Positions 1-5,614 of a stretch of 6,453 nucleotides of DNA are shown here, piece after piece. Made by a program: the position numbers and the translations under genes. Position 1 is the first letter of the stretch. Each line of letters begins with the position of its first letter. The stretch spans positions 3,282 to 9,734 of the forward strand of contig MHKK01000014.1 in assembly GCA_001818365.1 (NCBI GenBank). The letters are read 5' to 3'. The stretch comes from Candidatus Komeilibacteria bacterium RIFCSPHIGHO2_01_FULL_52_14 (GTDB taxonomy: Bacteria > Patescibacteriota > Patescibacteriia > UBA1558 > 2-01-FULL-52-15). The notes under the pieces are model-generated. The model was not told the DNA's origin. It saw only the letters and a program-made list of their open reading frames with translations, and made no database searches.

Positions 1-3000
1 GGCGGCGATATCAATGCAGCGCGCGCAGCGTGCGGCGGATACTGCGGCGATAACAGCGTTACCTATCCATTCGAACAATGCGACACCAATAACGTGCTGA
101 CCCCGGGGCCGGACGGCATCATAGGCACTTCGGATGACGGGCTCAGCAATATCTCGATCTATAGTTGTACGGCAGGCGGCTCGGTGTTCTGTTCCAATTC
201 GTGTCAGATATCCTGCACCTCCGGTCGTCCGTATTCCGGCGCCTGCGGAAACGGCATCGTGAACCTTCCTGAAGCATGCGATGAAGGTAGTGCGCTGAAC
301 GGTACCGCGGGCCATTGTAACTCGTCCTGCTCGGGGTACGGAAGCTACTGCGGAGACGGGTCGTTGACGCCGCTCGTCGAATACTCTTTGAGTTGTACGT
401 GCGATTCTCCGGTTCCGACATGCAACAACGGATACACGGCAGTTGCCGATCAGGCGTGCACGCGTACTTGCGCAGGAGGACCGGCGCATAATTGGCGATG
501 CGTACAGAATGCGGAAGAATGCGATGCGGTCGCGGGGCTTACTTCGTACAGTTGCCCGCTGCTCACCACTTTGTATTGCGACTCATCCTGCAACCGCGCG
601 TGCAGCACCATTGATACCAATGGTTCCGGCGTGCGACAGAATATTCCGGTTTATGAACAGTACTTCAACGAGGGTGATGTTGAAGATTATGACTATACTT
701 TGCTGAAGGTTTCCGATTATCCGTATACGACCAAGGCAATTGCGTTTTATGCGTACCCGGGATCGAGCTCATCGGGCAACACTTCTATCTATCGCTTCAA
801 GTCAACGACAAATGCGGATCATCGTCTGAGCAGAAATTCGTCACTCGCCGGGTACGCGCCTGCGGGGCCGGCTCCGTATTTCAAGGCATATGATTCGGCG
901 ATCAATACCTCTGTGGTTCCGGTATACGAATTCAGGGTTTCGGGATCGAATGGCGAAGAGTATTATTATTCCCGAAATATAAATCCCCGGACGAGCGCAT
1001 CCGCGTCCGCCTATCAGATTATGAACGGCGGCGCACCTGCGTTCTATGCGCTGCTCGGTCCGTTCCAGGAAACCTGCGGCAACGACATCATTGAGGGCAA
1101 TGAAACCTGCGAGCCGGATGTCTATCAGACGCCGCTCCCGGCTATCTCGAGTGCGACAAAGCAGTATGCCTGCGGTCAGCCGTTTACGGCAAACGCCTGC
1201 CAGACCTACGGCGGCTACTGCGGCGACGCAGCGAAGAACGCGCCGTTCGAACAGTGCGACGAAGGAGTCGCATTCACCTGCAGCGGTTCTCTCACCGACT
1301 GTAAGGCAGATACCGACTGCCCGCTTTCAACGTGTAACCTGGGCACGCAGCGTTGTCAGTTCGCGTCAGGAACGGTCTGTTCCAAGAATTCCGATTGCCC
1401 GGCAAATTCCTGCAACGGAAACGGCGCACTCTGTAATAACAGCGCGACCAATTGCACCTACTGTACAAAGTCCTGCTCGCTCGGCGTGCTTGCCAGGAAT
1501 TTCTGCGGCGATGATGTTGTCAATTGCGGGCTCGACAATATTTGCGCCACGCCGGACGCGTACCAGGAGGTGTGCGATGACGGTCTGGCGAACAACGGGA
1601 AGCCGGGATTCTGTAATGACACCTGCAGCGGGCAGACCGGTTCGATTTGCGGAAATAATCTTCCTGAACAGGGAGAAACCTGCGACGACGGAGGGAACAA
1701 CGGTACCTGGACGTATACGTGCAGCAATAACGTGGACCAGGATTGCCGTATTGACGGCGATTGCGGCGGGAACAACACTTGCTCGAATACGCCTCACCCG
1801 TATTGCAGTTTCAGCTGCAACGGCGATACGCCTGTTTCGTGCGGCGACAGCGTAGTGCAGCAGCCGGGCGCAGGACCCGACCAGATTCCCGGAACAGCCG
1901 ATGACGTGGATGAAGTGTGTGATCACGGCGTCTATAACGGACTTGCCGGATACTGCAACAGAACCTGCACCGGATTAACGCCTGCAGTGTGCGGTGATGG
2001 TATTACCGGTGCGGGAATATGTTCCAACAATTCCAACAGGTACTGTCAGACAGATGCCAACTGTCTCGGAGGCGGGACCTGCAATGGCGGCGAAACCTGC
2101 GACCCGCCGGCATCAACGGCAATGAAGGCATGTCAGGATGGCGGTCGCTGTTCCGTCACTACCACAAGGGCCTGTGAGGTGGATACCGATTGCCCGGGCA
2201 ACGAGATCTGTACCGGAGGCATATCCGGACTGCGGAGCGAGCAGTGCTCGTCGATTTGCCAGTCAAACAACACCATGTGCCAGGCGTTCGGTCTTAAGAT
2301 ATGGTCGCAGGGCACCGACGTCGCCTACCTTAACGGTAACCTCATGCTGCTCAACGCGACCGGTCCGACCTGCAGAACCGATCCGGATCTTCAGACGGCC
2401 GATTACTCGTCGCCCTCAAGCCCGCCGACAGGCAATAGCTGTACTACTTCCCCGATTACGCAGGCACCCGATCAGCCGTATGACTCCGCTTCCGATGTCA
2501 GACCGATAAACTCTTCCAATGAGGGCGTTGCGGATAAATTCGAATATAACGGCACGAACGTCGTTGCGGTGAAGGTGTGGAGCAACACGGGCCCCAACGG
2601 CGGGTCGTTCGAAGCGGTGTATACGAGTCCGTCGGCGCGTACCATGTTCCCGACAACGCAGGGACAGACGAGTTTCTGGTCATGCTCGAATGATTTTACG
2701 CCGGGTTGGACGCAGATCGTCTGTCCGGATAAGTACGGCAGATGCGCGCTTTCACCGAACGGACCGTGCACTTTCGCGAACGCGGCGACGAATTGTCCCG
2801 GAGCAGGCAATAGCTGCGGACCTGACGGGAAATCCGACTGTGATACGACGGTTACCGCAAATTCGTGGCGTAAACCCGTGTCAGGTGGCACCTGCCCTTC
2901 GTATACGAGCAATGTCGGCGGCGGCTCACAGTGGATCTGGGGAATCGATTGCGCCGAGCCGGTTGCCTATTGCCGGCTCGAGTATCAGGCGACGAACGCC

Positions 3001-3444
3001 GTGACCTATGCGGCGTGGAATCCGAATTTCGGATGGATCTACTTCCGGACCGCCGGCTCGCAAGTTACTTTTGTTCCGGCATCGAACGGGCTCAACGGAG
3101 CCGCTTGGAACAAGAATTTGGGCTGGCTGTTCTTCGACGGAACGACCGTATCGGCGAACGGCGCCACGAGGCCGGCAGGATACAGCTTCCCGCAGGTTGA
3201 TACCGCGTCGGGACTCGTGACCGGCTATGCTTGGGGGGAGAATTACGGACTCGTCAATTTAAATCCCAAGGGAACACCGTGCGATTCCGCGACCTATAAT
3301 TGCACCGCGGGCTTTGGCAACCGTACGTACACCAGCGTGTTCCGTAACACGGCAAGCGGACAGGTGAGAGGTTATGCGTGGAGCGAGAAAGCCGGCTGGA
3401 TAGATTTTAACGGCAATCCGTTCGGCGCTGTCTACTTCCCATAA
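1..3444 (+). CDS. Giant cysteine-rich modular surface protein, 3' part (5' end outside the window)
   Basis: The frame is open from the first base (1147 codons, then TAA), so the true start lies upstream. The GTG at 94 is not the start, because the residues before it already form a Cys module (CGGYCGD...FEQCD, residues 11-28) that recurs at residues 402-420. Modules by window residue number: Cys-rich DUF4215-like repeats 11-205; a DUF5648-like beta domain about 216-355; more DUF4215-like repeats 359-760 with nested small four-Cys modules; a jelly-roll domain about 761-996; four G-x-A-W/G-W repeats 1003-1136. The many paired cysteines imply folding outside the cytoplasm with disulfides, and the modules suggest adhesion or carbohydrate binding at the cell surface; that role is inferred. 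No sortase motif or C-terminal membrane segment is visible, so any export signal or anchor must be upstream. It ends 25 bases before the next gene. The frame and module types are firm; the function is not known. Confidence 0.94.
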   Translation, partial: GGDINAARAACGGYCGDNSVTYPFEQCDTNNVLTPGPDGIIGTSDDGLSNISIYSCTAGGSVFCSNSCQISCTSGRPYSGACGNGIVNLPEACDEGSALNGTAGHCNSSCSGYGSYCGDGSLTPLVEYSLSCTCDSPVPTCNNGYTAVADQACTRTCAGGPAHNWRCVQNAEECDAVAGLTSYSCPLLTTLYCDSSCNRACSTIDTNGSGVRQNIPVYEQYFNEGDVEDYDYTLLKVSDYPYTTKAIAFYAYPGSSSSGNTSIYRFKSTTNADHRLSRNSSLAGYAPAGPAPYFKAYDSAINTSVVPVYEFRVSGSNGEEYYYSRNINPRTSASASAYQIMNGGAPAFYALLGPFQETCGNDIIEGNETCEPDVYQTPLPAISSATKQYACGQPFTANACQTYGGYCGDAAKNAPFEQCDEGVAFTCSGSLTDCKADTDCPLSTCNLGTQRCQFASGTVCSKNSDCPANSCNGNGALCNNSATNCTYCTKSCSLGVLARNFCGDDVVNCGLDNICATPDAYQEVCDDGLANNGKPGFCNDTCSGQTGSICGNNLPEQGETCDDGGNNGTWTYTCSNNVDQDCRIDGDCGGNNTCSNTPHPYCSFSCNGDTPVSCGDSVVQQPGAGPDQIPGTADDVDEVCDHGVYNGLAGYCNRTCTGLTPAVCGDGITGAGICSNNSNRYCQTDANCLGGGTCNGGETCDPPASTAMKACQDGGRCSVTTTRACEVDTDCPGNEICTGGISGLRSEQCSSICQSNNTMCQAFGLKIWSQGTDVAYLNGNLMLLNATGPTCRTDPDLQTADYSSPSSPPTGNSCTTSPITQAPDQPYDSASDVRPINSSNEGVADKFEYNGTNVVAVKVWSNTGPNGGSFEAVYTSPSARTMFPTTQGQTSFWSCSNDFTPGWTQIVCPDKYGRCALSPNGPCTFANAATNCPGAGNSCGPDGKSDCDTTVTANSWRKPVSGGTCPSYTSNVGGGSQWIWGIDCAEPVAYCRLEYQATNAVTYAAWNPNFGWIYFRTAGSQVTFVPASNGLNGAAWNKNLGWLFFDGTTVSANGATRPAGYSFPQVDTASGLVTGYAWGENYGLVNLNPKGTPCDSATYNCTAGFGNRTYTSVFRNTASGQVRGYAWSEKAGWIDFNGNPFGAVYFP
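31..615 (+). repeat. First block of DUF4215-like disulfide repeats
   Basis: The encoded protein shows the Myxococcus cysteine-rich repeat pattern: CG(D/N)(G/N)-I/V, a short spacer, E-x-CD-x-G, then a closing C-x3-C. The clearest unit runs from 244 to 330 (CGNGIV..., EACDEG, CNSSC), followed by YCGDG at 346-360. A partial unit is at 31-84. The stretch to 615 is a degenerate continuation (EECD near 514, then YCDSSCNRAC near 574-603). Such repeats are known in exported proteins of delta-proteobacteria and CPR bacteria. Their role is thought to be structural. Confidence 0.75.
100..141 (+). other. GPDxIxGTxDD acidic loop motif, copy 1
   Basis: The codons spell TPGPDGIIGTSDDG. A second copy, GPDQIPGTADD, is encoded at 1873-1905 inside a later DUF4215-like unit. 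In both places the motif sits in the variable spacer of a Cys module. The Asp-rich loop could bind calcium, but that is inference. Confidence 0.5.
646..1065 (+). other. DUF5648-like beta domain in the giant protein
   Basis: This Cys-free, Tyr-rich stretch interrupts the Cys-rich modules (about residues 216-355). It holds AIAFYAYPG, IYRFKSTTNADHRLS, then PVYEFRVSGSNGEEYYYS, and ends with APAFYALLGPF. The two Y-x-F phrases followed by an 'x-H/Y-x-x-S' phrase match the internal-repeat layout of DUF5648 domains (PVYRF...HFYT), which are found in secreted proteins and are often linked to cell-wall or carbohydrate contexts. The assignment is by eye and the histidines of the usual HFYT motif are only partly kept. 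Confidence 0.55.
1279..1335 (+). repeat. Small four-Cys module, copy 1
   Basis: The spacing is C-x6-C-x5-C-x4-C with a central KADTDC. It follows CDEG of the DUF4215-like unit opened at 1219 and comes before that unit's closing YCTKSC at about 1459-1476. Confidence 0.65.
1354..1413 (+). repeat. Small four-Cys module, copy 2
   Basis: The spacing is C-x7-C-x5-C-x4-C, with SKNSDC in the centre. It is in tandem with copy 1 and inside the same host unit. Confidence 0.65.
1720..1782 (+). repeat. Small four-Cys module, copy 3
   Basis: The spacing is C-x7-C-x5-C-x5-C, with RIDGDC in the centre. It sits between CDDGGNNGT and the closing YCSFSC of the unit that opens at 1648. Confidence 0.65.
2020..2082 (+). 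repeat. Small four-Cys module, copy 4
   Basis: The spacing is C-x7-C-x5-C-x5-C, with QTDANC in the centre. It splits the host unit between CGDGITGAG and GGETCD, an earlier point than in the other hosts. Confidence 0.65.
2149..2211 (+). repeat. Small four-Cys module, copy 5
   Basis: The spacing is C-x7-C-x5-C-x5-C, with EVDTDC in the centre. It lies between ACQDGG and the closing QCSSIC of the last DUF4215-like unit. Confidence 0.65.
2281..2988 (+). other. Jelly-roll (galactose-binding-like) domain in the giant protein
   Basis: The encoded segment (about residues 761-996) has the phrase order seen in galactose-binding-like beta sandwiches: TDVAYLNGNLML (strand with 'Y-x-N-G'), then GTNVVAVKVW and GGSFEAVYT, then W-x-C-S with GW, and finally SQWIWG and AYCRLEY. 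Such domains often bind sugars. A Cys-rich insert (2743-2817, C-x7-C-x8-C-x6-C) resembling the small four-Cys modules interrupts it. Ligand and binding residues cannot be assigned by eye. Confidence 0.55.
3007..3408 (+). repeat. Four G-x-A-W / G-W-I-x-F repeats at the C-terminus
   Basis: Copies are encoded at 3007-3045 (YAAWNPNFGWIYF), 3097-3135 (GAAWNKNLGWLFF), 3223-3261 (GYAWGENYGLVNL) and 3370-3408 (GYAWSEKAGWIDF). Repeat starts are 90, 126 and 147 bases apart. Copy 3 has lost the second Trp. This 'GYAWSENIGWI' type repeat is common near the ends of large exported CPR proteins; its role is not established. Confidence 0.8.
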
Positions 3445-3446
3445 AA

Positions 3447-3457
3447 TAGTATACAAT
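3447..3457 (+). promoter_or_regulatory. Putative -10 element before the TSP3 membrane protein gene
   Basis: TAGTATACAAT directly follows the stop codon of the giant gene. It contains TACAAT (3452-3457), one mismatch from TATAAT. No convincing -35 box was found. Initiation about seven bases downstream would leave a leader of only some six bases before the ATG at 3470. A weak AGG at 3459-3461 is the only ribosome-site-like sequence. Confidence 0.4.
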
Positions 3458-3469
3458 TAGGTAACGTCC

Positions 3470-4285
3470 ATGTTTGAAGACGTAAAAAAACAAGACGATA
3501 CAGCATTGAAATCACCGGGGCCGATTGAAGATATGTTCGATAAGATCGATCCGGCTCCCCAGAGCCAGACCGCGCTTACGAGCGGGCGGTTGCAGCAGAC
3601 CGGCGCCGGAGGAGTTCCACAACCACCGCAGGCCCCCCTTTCGGGTGTCCGCATCGGGCCTCCGCAACCGTTAACGAATCTTTCGCAGCTCGACGAGTGG
3701 ACTAAATCGCCGCGCAGACGGGGCGGCGGCCGGATGTTCCTGATACTTCTCGTCGTCGTGCTGCTCGTTGGCGGAGGAGCCGCTGCCTACTTCTTGCTTC
3801 TCACACCGGCGCCTTCGGTCCCTGCTCTGAATGCCAATACGAATACGAACGTAACTGTCGAACCGGACCGTAATTCGCCGGTTGATGACGTCAATGCAAA
3901 TCAAAATATCAACACTGATTTAAACAGCAACACAAACACGGTGCCCGATGCTTCTCTTATCGACAGCGACGGGGATGGGTTATCCGATGTTGAAGAGCAG
4001 ACATACGGTACCGATCCGCACGCAGTCGATTCGGATAGCGATGGACTTTCGGATCGCGACGAACTGCGCGTTCATAAGACGAATCCTTTGAACGGTGATA
4101 CCGATAACGATGCACTTTCAGACAGCGACGAGATTTTTACCTGGCATACCAATCCCAACAATTCGGATACCGACGGCGACACGTATCTTGACGGAGCGGA
4201 AGTTCAGAACGGGTATGATCCGAACGGCCTCGGCAGATTAATACCGACAACAACGCCTGTATTTCCACCTCAACCTGAACCATAG
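3470..4285 (+). CDS. Single-pass membrane protein with four external TSP3 calcium-binding repeats
   Basis: This 271-residue protein has a hydrophilic, Pro/Gln-rich N-terminal part (1-85). Next come a basic PRRRGGGR stretch, one membrane segment at about 89-111, an Asn/Thr-rich linker with repeated NTNTN-like runs (119-158) and four tandem TSP3 repeats (165-253), then a Pro-rich tail. The basic residues before the membrane segment predict N-inside, C-outside topology. TSP3 repeats bind calcium through Asp-rich loops. Repeats 1 and 2 keep the DxDxDG loop; repeats 3 (DTDNDA) and 4 (DTDGDT) have lost its Gly. No signal-peptidase or sortase site is evident. The ATG at 3470 is the first in frame after the upstream stop. 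It lies between the giant surface gene and a membrane protein of similar plan. The architecture is secure; the exact function is unknown. Confidence 0.92.
   Translation: MFEDVKKQDDTALKSPGPIEDMFDKIDPAPQSQTALTSGRLQQTGAGGVPQPPQAPLSGVRIGPPQPLTNLSQLDEWTKSPRRRGGGRMFLILLVVVLLVGGGAAAYFLLLTPAPSVPALNANTNTNVTVEPDRNSPVDDVNANQNINTDLNSNTNTVPDASLIDSDGDGLSDVEEQTYGTDPHAVDSDSDGLSDRDELRVHKTNPLNGDTDNDALSDSDEIFTWHTNPNNSDTDGDTYLDGAEVQNGYDPNGLGRLIPTTTPVFPPQPEP
3962..4228 (+). repeat. Four tandem TSP3 repeats
   Basis: The repeats are 21-23 residues long. Their loops are DSDGDGLSD (residue 165), DSDSDGLSD (187), DTDNDALSD (210) and DTDGDTYLD (233). Each is followed by an acidic 'E' helix start, and T/Y-x-P-type endings such as YGTDP, HKTNP, WHTNP and GYDP. 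Confidence 0.88.
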
Positions 4286-4294
4286 CGATACAAT
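4286..4294 (+). promoter_or_regulatory. Putative -10 element before the second membrane protein gene
   Basis: CGATACAAT follows the TAG stop at 4283-4285 and contains TACAAT (4289-4294). ATACAATT is shared exactly with the element at 3451-3458. The expected leader would be about nine bases. AGAGA at 4299-4303 could be a weak ribosome site. No clear -35 box is seen. Confidence 0.35.
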
Positions 4295-4309
4295 TTATAG
4301 AGAATTTTC

Positions 4310-5614
4310 ATGGACGAATATTTTCAGCAACCAAAACCAGCCGATCAAGGCGGCATTCAACCGATATCGCCTCAGCGGGGAGCGTATGCTCAGCCGGGTG
4401 CTCAGGTGCAGCAAACCGTCGGATCTGCCATGCAGTCGGGCGAGATTCGTACCATGCCGGACAAATTCATCAACGCGCCTGCGGGGGTGGGAGGATCGGG
4501 AGTGCGCCTTGTCCCGATCGCAATCATAATCGTTGTCGTGGGCATTCTTGGATTCGGCGGTTATTATGTTTTTTCTTCAGGTATTCTCTCGACACTCTTC
4601 GGAGGAAGAACGGGGACGACACCTCCCGCAGTTACCCAGCCGCAGGAGACGTCCACTCCTCCCGTCGTGACGCCTCCCGCTTCGCCGACCACTCCCGGAC
4701 AACCGCCGGTACCCGTCGATAGCGAAGCCACCGCCCGAGACGCTCAGCGCATCACCGACGTCGAAACTATTGTTCAGGCTTTGGAGGCCTACTTCAAACA
4801 ATTCGGTTCATACCCTCAATTTTTGTCGTTACTTCCGAAGACCATGCTCTCTGTCATCCCCACCGATCCGAAGACAAAGAATTCGTACACGTACACGCCC
4901 AAAGAGAACCGTACTACCTACGGCATCGTCGTTGACTTTGAGACAAATTATCAGTTTAAAGGCCAGCAGTTACAGAGCAGGACCTGGGAATTTACAAAAC
5001 AGGACTTTGTCCTTCCGTCCGTAACAGTACCGGAGCAACCACCGGCCGAGGATCTGAACGCCGATATTGACGGCGACGGTCTTACCCTGGCGGAGGAACG
5101 GCTCATGACAACGCAACCGAGCAGCGCCGACAGTGATTCCGACGGATATCCCGATAATGCGGAGATCCAAAATTTTTACAGTCCGATTCAGACCGGCGAC
5201 GTAAAGCTCGACGCGGCAGGATTGGTCGCCTCATACACCGATGCGGGGCTACACGTATCGTTTTATTACCCGACGAACTGGGTCGTGACGAGATCGCCCG
5301 GTGAAGCGCAGGAGCTGCTGATAACAGTCGGTACCGGTGAGGATATCGCCGTTACCATGATCGACAACCCCGACTCCTTGACATCGTGGGAATGGTATTC
5401 GACGGTGGTCAATTCGAGCGGCAACAGAGATGATGTTCGATTCATGAACATCGGCACCTATGAAGCGGTCCGCACGCTTGACGAACGAAGCGTCTATGTG
5501 AGCATCGGTACGCATACATACTCGATCGTCTTTATGGTGAATAGCGTGACGACGATGAATTATCCGAATGTCTTTCAGTTGCTTCTGGACAGAATGGTTT
5601 TTAGCCCCTTCTAA
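4310..5614 (+). CDS. Single-pass membrane protein with pilin-like, TSP3 and PsbP-like domains
   Basis: The protein has 434 residues. The N-terminal part (1-64) is Gln/Pro/Gly-rich and probably cytoplasmic. One membrane segment lies at about 66-88. A Thr/Pro-rich linker (100-136) leads to a segment starting TARDAQRITDVETIVQALEA and continuing YFKQFGSYP (141-169). That wording is typical of the helix and following loop of type IV pilins and GspG-like pseudopilins. Two TSP3 repeats follow (252-290; DIDGDG, with the later Asp replaced by Leu, and DSDSDGYPD). The C-terminal part (about 308-434) has VSFYYPTNWVV and later beta strands, like PsbP or DUF1795-type domains. No prepilin peptidase site precedes the pilin-like part, so it is unlikely to be a true pilin. 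The architecture resembles its upstream neighbour. The stop codon directly abuts the ybeY start, suggesting co-translation. Function unknown; a surface-exposed sensor or scaffold is a guess. Confidence 0.92.
   Translation: MDEYFQQPKPADQGGIQPISPQRGAYAQPGAQVQQTVGSAMQSGEIRTMPDKFINAPAGVGGSGVRLVPIAIIIVVVGILGFGGYYVFSSGILSTLFGGRTGTTPPAVTQPQETSTPPVVTPPASPTTPGQPPVPVDSEATARDAQRITDVETIVQALEAYFKQFGSYPQFLSLLPKTMLSVIPTDPKTKNSYTYTPKENRTTYGIVVDFETNYQFKGQQLQSRTWEFTKQDFVLPSVTVPEQPPAEDLNADIDGDGLTLAEERLMTTQPSSADSDSDGYPDNAEIQNFYSPIQTGDVKLDAAGLVASYTDAGLHVSFYYPTNWVVTRSPGEAQELLITVGTGEDIAVTMIDNPDSLTSWEWYSTVVNSSGNRDDVRFMNIGTYEAVRTLDERSVYVSIGTHTYSIVFMVNSVTTMNYPNVFQLLLDRMVFSPF
5063..5179 (+). repeat. Two TSP3 repeats between the pilin-like and PsbP-like domains
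   Basis: Residues 252-290 hold DIDGDGLTLAEE and DSDSDGYPDNAE. The second repeat closely resembles the last TSP3 repeat of the upstream protein (DGAEVQNGYDP against DNAEIQNFYSP). In the first, Leu260 replaces the usual Asp of the loop end. Confidence 0.8.

Larger units (their letters stand above)
1075..2280 (+). repeat. Second block of DUF4215-like disulfide repeats with nested Cys modules
   Basis: DUF4215-like openings occur at 1075 (CGNDII), 1219 (CGDAA...FEQCDEG), 1504 (CGDDVV...VCDDG), 1648 (CGNNLPEQGETCDDG), 1840 (CGDSVV...VCDHG) and 1990 (CGDGIT...GGETCD). Closing C-x3-C pairs are encoded around 1612-1626, 1804-1818, 1954-1968 and 2245-2259. Several units are stretched because a different four-Cys module sits between the opening and the closing part. 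The region is a rod-like or knobbed disulfide-stabilised segment by inference. Confidence 0.75.

Noticed and set aside
94..96. GTG at 94 as the start of the giant protein
   Set aside because: The same frame is open back to base 1 and encodes a Cys module (CGGYCGD...FEQCD) that recurs later, so the gene continues to the left.
1046..1855. Plus-strand 269-codon frame overlapping the giant gene
   Set aside because: It is rich in Arg, Thr and Ala with no recognisable motif, and is a frame shadow of the Cys repeats, which carry clear modules.
1366..1926. Long minus-strand open frame opposite the Cys-rich repeats
   Set aside because: Its composition is low-complexity Ala/Ile/Arg produced by antisense reading of repeated Cys, Asn and Gly codons, with no domain and no ribosome site.
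921..2625. GTATAC-like matches inside the giant gene as promoters
   Set aside because: TATAC occurs several times from ordinary Val-Tyr or Tyr-Thr codons, with no -35 box and no gene start downstream.
3830..3945. Asn/Thr codon-rich stretch as a DNA satellite repeat
   Set aside because: The AAT/AAC and ACN codons vary at third positions, which fits selection for a low-complexity protein linker and not a DNA repeat.
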